In this document: positions 7,457 to 15,138 of the stretch, piece after piece | Numbering within the stretch: position 1 is the stretch's first letter | How the letters are laid out: each line of letters begins with the position of its first letter | NCBI GenBank assembly: GCA_964445305.1 | Contig: CAYUKK010000052.1 | Coordinates: forward strand, 1 to 29,870 | Source: CAYUKK01 sp964445305 | GTDB lineage: Bacteria > Acidobacteriota > Aminicenantia > Aminicenantales > UBA8522 | Direction of reading: 5' to 3' | Length of the DNA stretch: 29,870 nucleotides | Translations under genes and position numbers: made by a program | Notes under the pieces: generated by a model | Told to the model about the DNA's origin: nothing | The model's database searches: none | Seen by the model: only the letters and a program-made list of their open reading frames with translations

Positions 7457-8470
7457 TCAGGGCTTGAGGCGCTTCAGCCGAGCCCACTTCTTGAGCTGCC
7501 CGGCGTTGATGCAGATTTGCCTGAGTAGGATCAGAACAGGGATGATGGTCAAGCAGCTCAGAAGATGAACACCTATCTTGTTGCGCCTCTTGAGGAGAAG
7601 GGGGAAAGGCCTTGTGGCCAGCCCGAGAACACCAAGAAAAGAAAACCACAAAAAAAGCCATAGACCGATGCTCAAGAGAAAGCTATGGAACAAGAGGACA
7701 ACACAGCCGACGGCCAACAAGCATGGCCAGAGCGGAAAAAAAGGCTGGAAGATTAGACTTCCCAGGGAGGGACGATGGAGGTTGTATTTGGTAATGCCAA
7801 CTCCAATGTTCCAGCGAAGATAAGCTTTCAATGTATCGCGGGCTTTATGATAAACGGTCAGCTCCGGAATATAATCCAGGAAAAAACCTCTGTCCTTTAG
7901 GCGCCGGGAAACATCGACATCCTCGCCGCCATCAGAAAAACGTGGGTCAAAGCCGCCGACCTCGAGAAGAGCGCTTTTTCGAAAGGCGGAATTGCAACCA
8001 GCAACAAAAGCAACTCCATCCCGCCCGCGCTCGACGTTTGCATCAAACCCGATCGCCCCGCCGGCTGGATGGCCCACACAAGCTGTCCACAGACCAAATC
8101 GATGGATAGCTGGGGGAGGAAAAGCATTCCCTCCCACACCCGTTACCTTTTCCTCCCGAAAAGCCCGGTCGATGACCCGTAGCCAGTCGGGCGGAATGAT
8201 GCAATCGGCGTCGGTAAAGGCCACGATATCGAATTTCGCTGCTTCGAGCCCGGCGTTTTTTTGTTGGCTGAACCCCTTGGCCGACCGGATAAGCCTGACC
8301 ATCTCATAACTCTGAACAATCCGGGGGGTCTCGTCTGTGGAGGCATCGACGACCAGGATTTCGTGCTTCTCTTTTGGATAATCAAGGGCCATGAGCGAAT
8401 CGAGGCAGGGGCGGATATTTTTCTCCTCATTGTAAGTAATAACGACCACCGATATCGAGGCTGGCGTCAT
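7457..8470 (-). CDS. GT2-family glycosyltransferase with C-terminal membrane segments
   Basis: 337 residues starting at the ATG whose ATGA overlaps the stop of the radical SAM gene; in-frame starts slightly upstream would overlap that gene more. The N-terminal GT-A domain has SVVVITYNEEKNI (7-19), VVDASTDET (40-48), the metal-binding Asp-Ala-Asp in FTDADC (87-89) and the acceptor-side GGEDVDVSRRL (181-191). Two or more hydrophobic helices follow at about 237-285 and 300-320, so the enzyme is probably held at the inner membrane. It should transfer a sugar from a nucleotide donor onto a lipid-linked glycan; the sugar cannot be told. It is the last gene of the glycan cluster and is translationally coupled to the gene before it. 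Confidence 0.9.
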   Translation of the reverse strand: MTPASISVVVITYNEEKNIRPCLDSLMALDYPKEKHEILVVDASTDETPRIVQSYEMVRLIRSAKGFSQQKNAGLEAAKFDIVAFTDADCIIPPDWLRVIDRAFREEKVTGVGGNAFPPPAIHRFGLWTACVGHPAGGAIGFDANVERGRDGVAFVAGCNSAFRKSALLEVGGFDPRFSDGGEDVDVSRRLKDRGFFLDYIPELTVYHKARDTLKAYLRWNIGVGITKYNLHRPSLGSLIFQPFFPLWPCLLAVGCVVLLFHSFLLSIGLWLFLWFSFLGVLGLATRPFPLLLKRRNKIGVHLLSCLTIIPVLILLRQICINAGQLKKWARLKRLKP

Positions 8471-9573
8471 GGCCGAAGAATCTCCCATTCGACCACACAA
8501 CCGGGGATGAGCTTGTAGTCAAAAACACAATCGCGACAGAAGGCGATATCATCCCGGTTCCTCCGGAATCGCCGCCTGAATGTCTTAGCCTTCTCGCCAA
8601 ACCAGATTTCCCGGAAGCTCTGCTCGTTCAGGTTTCCAAACGAATACCCATAACGGAAATCAAATTCACAGGCGAGGACCTCTCCGTCAGCAAACAGGGT
8701 CGGCTTGGTCCACGGGAACTTGCAATCGTATTTTTTTGCTTTCTTCGAGACAGAAAAATCAGGCTGATAATCGTACCAGCGGAAAAATTTCGTTCGGGGC
8801 GCAAAGCGCCTGTCGATGGCCGGGTCAGCGAAGCCTGGTTGCCTCGTCGAGAAAGCCTTGAAGCTGACCATGTTGACCTCGAGCTCTTTCGCTACGGCCC
8901 GAAACTCATCAACCTCGTGCTCGTTCTCCCGGCATACGACCATCCTCAGGTTGATGAACGGCTTCTTCGCTCCCCGCTTCTCCTTCTCGGCGACAAGAAG
9001 ACGCGTATTCTCGATAACGCGGCGGGCGCTTCCGCCGCTCCGATACTGGCTATAGCTTTCTTCGCTGACGCCGTCGAGAGCTATGATCAAAGCATCGAGC
9101 CCGGAATCGATGAGCTTTTTTGCCTCTTCCGGGCCGAACCGGTTCAAGTTGGAGCTTGTCACGGTCAGGATATTCCTTTCTCCCGCGTAGCTAATCATCC
9201 GGTAGATTTCCGGGTTTAGGAACGGCTCTCCCCAGCTCCAAAGGATGATATAAACCAAGTAATCTCCGATTTCATCGACAAGCTTCTTGAACGTGGCAAA
9301 GGGAAGAAGAGTCTTGCCCCGCGTGTCGGAATCATGAGCCGGGCAGACGGGACACCTGAGGTTACAGAGGCCGGCCGGAGAAACATGGGCCATGTAGGGA
9401 AAACCGAGCGCCGGCGAAATGGGGAGGAGCCGATTGAGACTGATGCGGAAGAGGTTGGAAAGCTTCTGCCCTGAAATTCTTTCGGCTCGCAACGGAATGC
9501 GGTCGAACTCGAAGCGCAACTGCCTTCTCAAGAGAAGGGACAAGAGATTACGGGCAAGGAAACCCGGGGTCAT
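8467..9573 (-). CDS. Radical SAM/SPASM-domain protein in a glycan cluster
   Basis: 368 residues. The radical SAM [4Fe-4S] motif is CNLRCPVC (Cys70, Cys74, Cys77), followed by the WSWGEPFLNPE glycine/SAM region (GEP motif). The C-terminal part has SPASM-like cysteines in YDCKFPW, VLACEFDFRYG, FGNLNEQSFREIW and FCRDCVFD, which would hold an auxiliary iron-sulfur cluster. Such enzymes make 5'-deoxyadenosyl radicals to modify peptides or small molecules. The gene overlaps the Alg13-like gene before it and the GT2 gene after it by ATGA junctions, so the product is made together with the glycosyltransferases. Modification of a sugar, lipid carrier or associated peptide is likely, but the substrate is unknown. 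Residues 1-55 before the core are basic and poorly conserved-looking. Confidence 0.88.
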   Translation of the reverse strand: MTPGFLARNLLSLLLRRQLRFEFDRIPLRAERISGQKLSNLFRISLNRLLPISPALGFPYMAHVSPAGLCNLRCPVCPAHDSDTRGKTLLPFATFKKLVDEIGDYLVYIILWSWGEPFLNPEIYRMISYAGERNILTVTSSNLNRFGPEEAKKLIDSGLDALIIALDGVSEESYSQYRSGGSARRVIENTRLLVAEKEKRGAKKPFINLRMVVCRENEHEVDEFRAVAKELEVNMVSFKAFSTRQPGFADPAIDRRFAPRTKFFRWYDYQPDFSVSKKAKKYDCKFPWTKPTLFADGEVLACEFDFRYGYSFGNLNEQSFREIWFGEKAKTFRRRFRRNRDDIAFCRDCVFDYKLIPGCVVEWEILRP

Positions 9574-10088
9574 GCCCTTCTCTCCTTTTTCTTCTCCCAG
9601 GAATGGAGCAAGCTCTCTAGATGAGCCTGCAAACGGGGAAGCCCGCTCAGCGTGAGGCGGGACTTTAAAGCTGGGACGAGAGCCTTATAATTCTGGATCT
9701 GGCGAATGAGCTCTTCCCCTTCCAAAGCGGCCAAAACTTTTCCCAGCGCGGCCATCTTGTGAGCGAATTCCTTCTGATGGTCGTCGACATGTTCAAGGTA
9801 CTTGGCTTGTCTGGGAAAAAGGATGGGAATCTTTCCCCGGCTCAGGGCGAGGAGGGTCGTCCCCACGCCGGCATGGCAGACGATGATATCAGCATCTTCA
9901 AGATAGACAACGATTTCATCAAAAGGAAGAAATCGCTTCCAGGGGCAGAATCGAGGCTCAAGGGCGGAGTGTCCAGTCTGGATCATGGTTGGCGGTGGGA
10001 TGAGGTTTTTTTCGACGCTCTGGTCGATGATCTGGACGAGGCGGTTAAAAGGAAAATTTTCAAACCCGACAGTAACGAAAATCTTCAT
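9570..10088 (-). CDS. Alg13-like glycosyltransferase subunit (PssE/EpsF-type, GT28 C-terminal domain)
   Basis: 172 residues. The start MKIFVTVGFENFPFNRLV is the typical N-terminus of Alg13/PssE proteins, and IIVCHAGVGTTLLALSRGKIPILFPR is their donor-binding motif (written here in two parts: IIVCHAGVGTT and GKIPILFPR), with a YLEHVDDHQ segment after it. In family members this soluble catalytic half pairs with a membrane-anchored Alg14/PssD half to add a sugar onto a lipid-linked precursor at the inner face of the membrane. That partner is the gene immediately upstream, joined by an ATGA overlap. The open frame extends much further upstream, but this start is chosen for the overlap and family alignment. 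It also overlaps the radical SAM start by ATGA. Confidence 0.9.
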   Translation of the reverse strand: MKIFVTVGFENFPFNRLVQIIDQSVEKNLIPPPTMIQTGHSALEPRFCPWKRFLPFDEIVVYLEDADIIVCHAGVGTTLLALSRGKIPILFPRQAKYLEHVDDHQKEFAHKMAALGKVLAALEGEELIRQIQNYKALVPALKSRLTLSGLPRLQAHLESLLHSWEKKKERRA

Positions 10089-10534
10089 GTCACCTGACCA
10101 TGATAAAAAGCGCGCCGATACTTGCGGGCGAGATCGGGCCACTGAACATAAAAATGATGGACAACGAAATAGACCAGGCGACCAGTCAAGGAGAGTTCTT
10201 TTATCCTGGCCAAGGATTCGATGTACAGGGTATGGATGCCCAGGGCACGACCGAGAATGAGAAAAGGCACACCCACTCCAGCGCCCGTCGAGATGATGAT
10301 ATCCGGCTTTTCCCGGGGAAGAATTTTCGCCGCCAGCCACGTATTCCGGATCAGGTTCCTGAAACTGCGGTTGGTGGGCGCATAGGCCCAGTAGACTTTT
10401 TCCTCCCGGAGCAAGCACTGGGTGTCTTCTTTCTTAAAAGTTACCCAGAAACAATCATGCTGTTTCCACAGGGGCGTCAGGCTGTAGAGCTCAAAGAAAT
10501 GGCCCCCGGCGGAGCAGACGAGACACACGCGCAT
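10085..10534 (-). CDS. Alg14-like glycosyltransferase subunit (PssD-type)
   Basis: 149 residues. MRVCLVCSAGGHFFELYSL is the GGH-type N-terminal motif of Alg14/PssD proteins. The middle has PDIISTGAGVGVPFLILGRAL and the C-terminal half IHTLYIESLARIKELSLTG followed by VQWPDLARKY, all typical of the family. It acts as the membrane-associated, acceptor-binding half of a two-part glycosyltransferase with the next gene. It begins 14 bases after the sulfotransferase stop codon and ends in an ATGA overlap with the Alg13-like gene, so the two subunits are made in equal amounts. The donor sugar cannot be deduced; characterised bacterial pairs use UDP-sugars. Confidence 0.88.
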   Translation of the reverse strand: MRVCLVCSAGGHFFELYSLTPLWKQHDCFWVTFKKEDTQCLLREEKVYWAYAPTNRSFRNLIRNTWLAAKILPREKPDIIISTGAGVGVPFLILGRALGIHTLYIESLARIKELSLTGRLVYFVVHHFYVQWPDLARKYRRAFYHGQVT

Positions 10535-10548
10535 TTTTTTATCCTAAT

Positions 10549-11496
10549 TTACTTCAGCCAATGTCTCAAGTCCCGGCCGATGAGATGGCCCAAGGCCAAA
10601 ATGTCCTCTCGATAGACGATTTGCAACTTTTTTCTCACTCTTTCCGGTAGAGGCTCCGGTTGAAAAAGGGATTCGCTCAGCGTGGACTTCCAGCGAGCCC
10701 GGACGCGGCCAGGAATCAGGGTCTTCAGCGGGAATTTAAAGGGATGGGGCTCATAGATTAATTTTCCGAGGAACGCGGACAGCTGGTTTTTCGGAGCGCC
10801 AGCCACGTTAAGGCGCTTCGCTTCATTTGAAATTGGCACGGGCTCTAAGCCAAGGAACCTGAAGATTTCAGACATCGTCTTAGGGGTATCTTGGACTAAA
10901 TCTTCGAACAGAAAAACTTTGACTTTCTCAAAAGTCTCCATATAGGACCGAACCTGGAGATAATAGCGGCCAAAGCCCAGATAATCAAATCCCGGAAGAA
11001 GATTTTTTTCTTGCCTTTGTTCAACGACTGCCGGGGCGGTGGCTTCCTCGAAGGACAGGCTTTCCTCACCATTCCTCTTTTTAAGCCAATAATGAGACCA
11101 AGCCCTTTCCACGGGATTGCGGAGGATGATGAGGATACGCAAGGCTGATACCGCGGGTCCATAAATCTTCTTGATATTTCGGGTCGTGGCCTGATAGGAA
11201 TAAAGATACCAGGTCGAACCCTCACCCAGCAGTTGATCAGGACGGGCCTCGGCGAAGAGCCCTGTATATCTTTCCAGGTCATGAACAACAAATTCGGCCT
11301 GTTTCCCTGTCCTGATGTCGACCGGCAACCATTCCTGGCCATAGACCGAAAAGAACATCGGCTCTTTTTCGGGCGGAAAGAAGACACGCGGGTGTGTGGC
11401 CAGAAGAGAACACGAGGTGGTTGTCCCGGAGCGCGCCGCCCCGACAACGAGAAAATCGGGCAACCGCCACGGATTGCCGCGGTAGCTAACAATCAT
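10549..11496 (-). CDS. PAPS-dependent sulfotransferase
   Basis: 315 residues with both PAPS-binding signatures of the cytosolic/Golgi-type sulfotransferase fold: the 5'-phosphosulfate loop VGAARSGTTTS near residues 18-28 and the 3'-phosphate motif ILRNPVERAWSHYW near 124-137. It probably transfers sulfate from 3'-phosphoadenylyl sulfate to a carbohydrate hydroxyl or amine; bacterial members with this GAARSGTT loop often lie in surface-glycan clusters, as here between a flippase and glycosyltransferases. No PAPS synthesis genes are in the window. A TATAAT at 11516-11511 sits close upstream, without a good -35 partner. The ATG at 11496 has GAGGG just before it. No signal peptide, so it acts in the cytoplasm. 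Confidence 0.9.
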   Translation of the reverse strand: MIVSYRGNPWRLPDFLVVGAARSGTTTSCSLLATHPRVFFPPEKEPMFFSVYGQEWLPVDIRTGKQAEFVVHDLERYTGLFAEARPDQLLGEGSTWYLYSYQATTRNIKKIYGPAVSALRILIILRNPVERAWSHYWLKKRNGEESLSFEEATAPAVVEQRQEKNLLPGFDYLGFGRYYLQVRSYMETFEKVKVFLFEDLVQDTPKTMSEIFRFLGLEPVPISNEAKRLNVAGAPKNQLSAFLGKLIYEPHPFKFPLKTLIPGRVRARWKSTLSESLFQPEPLPERVRKKLQIVYREDILALGHLIGRDLRHWLK

Positions 11497-11557
11497 GGCC
11501 CTCAGCGAACATTATACCTTAATTCCCTTCTCGCTCCTCCCGAGCTCCTCCCTATTT

Positions 11558-13117
11558 TTAATTTTTTTCTTTATGCCCAAGGAGCTTTTGCTTTATTCGC
11601 TGGAGGATGAGCTTTTCTTCCGGCCGAATTCCCATCAGGGCGAGAAAAGACGCATAGAAAATGACCAGCCCAATCATCCCCAGTCCTGGTTGAAGCAGGG
11701 GTCCGCCATCAGGCAGCACCCATTTCCCGGCCATGATAAGAAGGAAAGAGGACAGGGCTGCGGCGGCGATAGGCTTCAAGAAATCCAGGCTGTAGGGCTG
11801 GATCTTTAAAATCACCCTGACCTGAATCAGCCTGACGGCGTTGACAACCATGAGGCCGCACGAAACGGCTATGGCCGCGCCCAAAAGGCCATGGCGAGGG
11901 ATAAGGATGAAGTTAAGGACAAGGTTCAAAGCAAGAACCCCTGAAGAATTCGCTAAGCTGACCATCGTCCTCCCGCTCATGCTGATCAGGTAACCCACCG
12001 GTCCAGTCGAGCAGTTGATGAGCTGACCGGCGCTTAAAACAAGAAGGCAAGTCAATGCTCCTTCATACCCCTTTCCCCAGAGCCCGAGCAACTCGCGGCC
12101 AAAAAAAACAAAGGTCAAAAAGAGAGGCAAACTCAGGGCGAATGTCCATTTGGTCACGATGTTGAAAAGGACACTGAGCTTGTTCATTTCCTTCCGGTTG
12201 GTCAGGTCGGCAATCATGGGCGCAAAGAGGGCGTTAAAGGAATCCAGGATGACAACGAGAAGAAGAGATGTGCGGAGCGCGCCCGCGTAGAGGCCGACTT
12301 CCCACGTCGGCCGGAAATAGCCCAGGATGAGCGGTGTAATTTGCCTCAGAAAAAGGCTCAGCATTCCAGCAAAAAGAAGGGGAATGGAAAAACGCAAGAG
12401 GGCATGTGGATGAACGACTGACGTCCACTCCCCTTGAACGAGTTGGGGGAAAAGATGTCTCAGAAATAGAAAAGAAACCAGAACTCCGCCCGCCAGAGGA
12501 AGAAGGAAGCTCAAGGACGCTCCTTTAAGGCCCATCCCCAGCTTAAAAAAAAGAAGCGCCAGGATGATGCTCAAGCCGGGCTCGAAGACCATCCTGGTCA
12601 AAACCCGGTACTGGATAGCGCCAAGAGCCTGGTGGCTGTAAACAAAAATTTCCGTAGCTGCCGTCAGAATCAACCCCAAGGAGAAAAACCGAAGCACGGG
12701 AGCGAGCTGGATTTCATGAAAAACCCCACGAGAAATGAGAGAAGAAAAAATAAAAAGAAGGAAAGCCGTCGCCGCCCCCCCAAGAAGAGAAATTTTTAAC
12801 CCCGCCAGGATCGTCCCCTTGACTTTATCGAACTTCCTCTCCCCCCTGTAAAGAGAGACAAACCTCAGCAGGCCACTTCCGAGCTCGAGCGTGGCCACCC
12901 TTTCGAGAACTCTAAAAACAGCCAATCCCAAGAAAAAAACGCCAAAAAGGGAAGGCCCGAGGCGGCGGGCGATGAGGACTTCAAAGGCATACCGGAGAAC
13001 GACACTCAAGACCGTCCCCACCAGGAATATGCTGGCACCTTTAGCGATGGTGGTCACTTCAGCAGGGACACTCGTCAACTGGCGACGGCCTTGTTCTGTG
13101 TTCAACCTCCACCTCAC
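11558..13117 (-). CDS. Polysaccharide/lipid-linked oligosaccharide flippase (Wzx-like, MOP superfamily)
   Basis: 519 residues with about 12-14 predicted membrane helices along its whole length. The N-terminal region GASIFLVGTVLSVVLRYAFE and LIARRLGPSLFGVFFLGLAV is typical of RfbX/Wzx-type O-antigen and exopolysaccharide transporters. It should move an undecaprenyl-linked glycan unit across the inner membrane. It is the first gene of the minus-strand glycan cluster, 61 bases before the sulfotransferase. The start is uncertain: the longest frame begins with GTG at 13117, while a later in-frame GTG (before TTIAKGASIF) would match the usual family N-terminus better but has no evident Shine-Dalgarno. 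Confidence 0.88.
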   Translation of the reverse strand: MRWRLNTEQGRRQLTSVPAEVTTIAKGASIFLVGTVLSVVLRYAFEVLIARRLGPSLFGVFFLGLAVFRVLERVATLELGSGLLRFVSLYRGERKFDKVKGTILAGLKISLLGGAATAFLLFIFSSLISRGVFHEIQLAPVLRFFSLGLILTAATEIFVYSHQALGAIQYRVLTRMVFEPGLSIILALLFFKLGMGLKGASLSFLLPLAGGVLVSFLFLRHLFPQLVQGEWTSVVHPHALLRFSIPLLFAGMLSLFLRQITPLILGYFRPTWEVGLYAGALRTSLLLVVILDSFNALFAPMIADLTNRKEMNKLSVLFNIVTKWTFALSLPLFLTFVFFGRELLGLWGKGYEGALTCLLVLSAGQLINCSTGPVGYLISMSGRTMVSLANSSGVLALNLVLNFILIPRHGLLGAAIAVSCGLMVVNAVRLIQVRVILKIQPYSLDFLKPIAAAALSSFLLIMAGKWVLPDGGPLLQPGLGMIGLVIFYASFLALMGIRPEEKLILQRIKQKLLGHKEKN

Positions 13118-13367
13118 CCTGCCATCCTCATGGAGGGTTTCAATCTCAGCTCAACGTAAGACTTCACTGGCATGGAATCCATCTCCAGAAGATTACCACA
13201 AACTCTATTCAAGAGTAAGAGCCCTCAGAGGCCGAGCAGAAGCCTAAAAGATTTTTTCTTTTCACGCGTTCCCTCTCCATCTATCGAGTGAACTTCTTTT
13301 TTTTCTTCTTCTATCCGCTTGCCAGCGAGTCTCGTCTCGAATAAACTTTTCGACGAAAGGAACGGCC
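13118..13367. other. Divergent intergenic region
   Basis: About 250 bases separate the minus-strand flippase from the plus-strand TIGR04076-type gene, so promoters for both directions are expected here. I see T-rich tracts near 13250-13310 but no convincing -35/-10 pair and no gene. Confidence 0.4.
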
Positions 13368-13661
13368 ATGAAACTCATTATCGAAGTCATCGACATCAAG
13401 GGAAAATGTCCGGTTTACAGGCTGGGAGATAAAATCATTCTCGACGACGGATACCGCGTCAACTTGAAAAGAACCGACAGCATCTGCCTCCACTCCCTCG
13501 CTTCTCTTTTACCCTACTATAACGCTCTGGCTAAAGGAGTAAGCCCCCTCGACCTGGGATTGGCCAAGCGGGGCAAGGACGCCTATCTCCAATGCCTCGA
13601 CCCCGAAAAATTCACCGGTGGCGGGACTGTAACCTTCCAAGTCCATCGCAGGAGCCGCTGA
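13368..13661 (+). CDS. Small TIGR04076-family protein
   Basis: 97 residues, with GKCPVYRLGDKIILDDG in the N-terminal half, a central SICLHSLASLLPYYNALAKG and a C-terminal CLDPEKFTGGGTVTFQVHR. This order (Cys-Pro with GDK, an ICxHxLA helix, then a C-x-D-P-x-x...GG..V.F.V end) matches my memory of the TIGR04076 family of small proteins, whose function is unknown. The spaced Cys and His residues could bind a metal or form disulfides, but that is inference. AAGG lies upstream of the ATG in AAAGGAACGGCC. The VKOR-thioredoxin gene follows on the same strand after 158 bases; a link through cysteine chemistry is possible but unproven. Confidence 0.7.
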   Translation: MKLIIEVIDIKGKCPVYRLGDKIILDDGYRVNLKRTDSICLHSLASLLPYYNALAKGVSPLDLGLAKRGKDAYLQCLDPEKFTGGGTVTFQVHRRSR

Positions 13662-13778
13662 TTCCATTCCCTTGGCTTTTTCCTCCTGGGAAATGAACTT
13701 GTCTGGTTATGGAGTCATGAGCTTAAGAAGCCGAAATCTTTTTGGAAAGCGGAAGAGTGGAAGCTCATCGTCCATCTA

Positions 13779-13787
13779 TGTTAGAAT
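13779..13787 (+). promoter_or_regulatory. Extended -10 promoter element upstream of the VKOR gene
   Basis: TG-T-TAGAAT lies 33 bases before the chosen start codon, with no good -35 partner. This fits an extended -10 promoter. Confidence 0.3.
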
Positions 13788-13819
13788 TTCCGAGCTTCCA
13801 TTCTTTTAGGAGGCCAGGC

Positions 13820-15100
13820 ATGGAGCGCTCCCTGACCCTGCCCGGGCACCCCTGGCGCCGTTTATGGAGCTTCGTTGCCGGTGCCGGGATGATGACCTCG
13901 GCTTTCTTAACCATTCGGCACTTTTACTTAGCCAATTTTCCCGAATCCATCTTTGCCGGGTCTTTCTGCGACGTCAGCGCTTTTCTTAATTGCGACAGCT
14001 CGGCCTATTCTCCCATTTCCCACTTCGGTGGCATACCCATGGGCTATTTCGGTCTTTTTATCGGAGCCCTTGTCGCCCTGGGTGCCCTCTTTCCATCGGC
14101 CACTTTCGAGCGGACAAACAAGTCCCTTTCCCTCCTGAACGCCTCAGGAGTGGTTGCTCTCCTCCTTTATTCCTTATTTTTTCTCAAGAGCCTGTGTTTG
14201 CTCTGCGGGGGCTATTACCTTTTCTCCCTGTTGAGCTTTTATCTTTTCTGGAAATTTGGCCTTAAAACAGAAGGCACCGGCCGACTCAGGCGATTTTTCC
14301 TGTTTCTTTTTCCCTCTCTTAAGTATCTGGTGGTCTCCGCCGTCTTCCTGGCCGTTGGCGCCTATGGCTTCCACCTCTTCTACGAGGCTAAGAGAGCCGC
14401 CCAGGTCGGCGGCGTTAGCCTTAACATCATCAAAGAGTTCTACAGCCTGGCCGAGGTTCCGAACCCGAGCCTGATTTCTCCCTACTGGGTAGCCAAGTCG
14501 ACCGAGCGTTTCGAGGATGCCCCCATCCGGGTCATCGAGTACGTCGACTTTCTCTGCCCCGACTGCCTTTTCCTCTACCGGCAGCTCAAGCTCCTCAAAA
14601 AGGAGTACAAGGGCAAAATCAACATCGCTTTCCAGTTTTTCCCCCTCGACGCCCGGTGCAACGAGGTGGTTGAAAAAAACCTCCATCCAGGCGCTTGTGA
14701 GCTTTCCTACATAGCCGCTTATGACCCGGCCAAGTTCAACGCCATCCACGATGAAATTTTTGAGAATTTCGCCCGGGCGCGAAACCCCGCCTGGCGCGAG
14801 CGCCTGGCCAAAAAATACGGTGCCGAAGCGGCCCTCGACGACCCAGCAACTAAAGAGCTCGTCCATCGCCTCATCAACACAGGGGCGGAGTATGAAAAGA
14901 CTTCTGACCGTTATGCCCATGGCATCCGTTCCACCCCGACGATGATCATCAACAACCGGATGGTCATCGGCACCCTGCCCTACCCTCATCTTAAAGCGAT
15001 TTTTGAATCCCTCCTCACAGAAGCCGAGAAGCCGGCAAGCCGCCGCTTCCTTGAAAACTGGGTTGAAACTAAGTCCGGCCGAAAACAAAAGAGAAGATGA
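13820..15100 (+). CDS. VKOR-like quinone reductase fused to a DsbA-like thioredoxin domain
   Basis: 426 residues from the ATG at 13820, chosen for the AGGAGG site six bases upstream; the frame is open 26 codons further. The N-terminal half is a vitamin K epoxide reductase-type membrane domain with about four or five helices, periplasmic loop cysteines Cys50 and Cys58, and the active CLLC (Cys126/Cys129) near the membrane quinone. After another helix (about 165-187) comes a thioredoxin_4/DsbA-like domain with CPDC (Cys246/Cys249) in EYVDFLCPDCLFLYRQL and the cis-Pro loop GIRSTPTMII. The fusion makes disulfide bonds in exported proteins: the DsbA part oxidises substrates and the VKOR part passes electrons to quinone, replacing DsbB. 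Many extracytoplasmic enzymes in this window would be possible clients. Confidence 0.92.
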   Translation: MERSLTLPGHPWRRLWSFVAGAGMMTSAFLTIRHFYLANFPESIFAGSFCDVSAFLNCDSSAYSPISHFGGIPMGYFGLFIGALVALGALFPSATFERTNKSLSLLNASGVVALLLYSLFFLKSLCLLCGGYYLFSLLSFYLFWKFGLKTEGTGRLRRFFLFLFPSLKYLVVSAVFLAVGAYGFHLFYEAKRAAQVGGVSLNIIKEFYSLAEVPNPSLISPYWVAKSTERFEDAPIRVIEYVDFLCPDCLFLYRQLKLLKKEYKGKINIAFQFFPLDARCNEVVEKNLHPGACELSYIAAYDPAKFNAIHDEIFENFARARNPAWRERLAKKYGAEAALDDPATKELVHRLINTGAEYEKTSDRYAHGIRSTPTMIINNRMVIGTLPYPHLKAIFESLLTEAEKPASRRFLENWVETKSGRKQKRR

Positions 15101-15138
15101 GGCCAAAAAAAGTCTTAAAATTAGGGCAAGCGGGGGTT

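Noticed and set aside
14174..15106. A 310-codon minus-strand frame
   Set aside because: Antisense to the VKOR-thioredoxin gene, whose cysteine motifs are intact.
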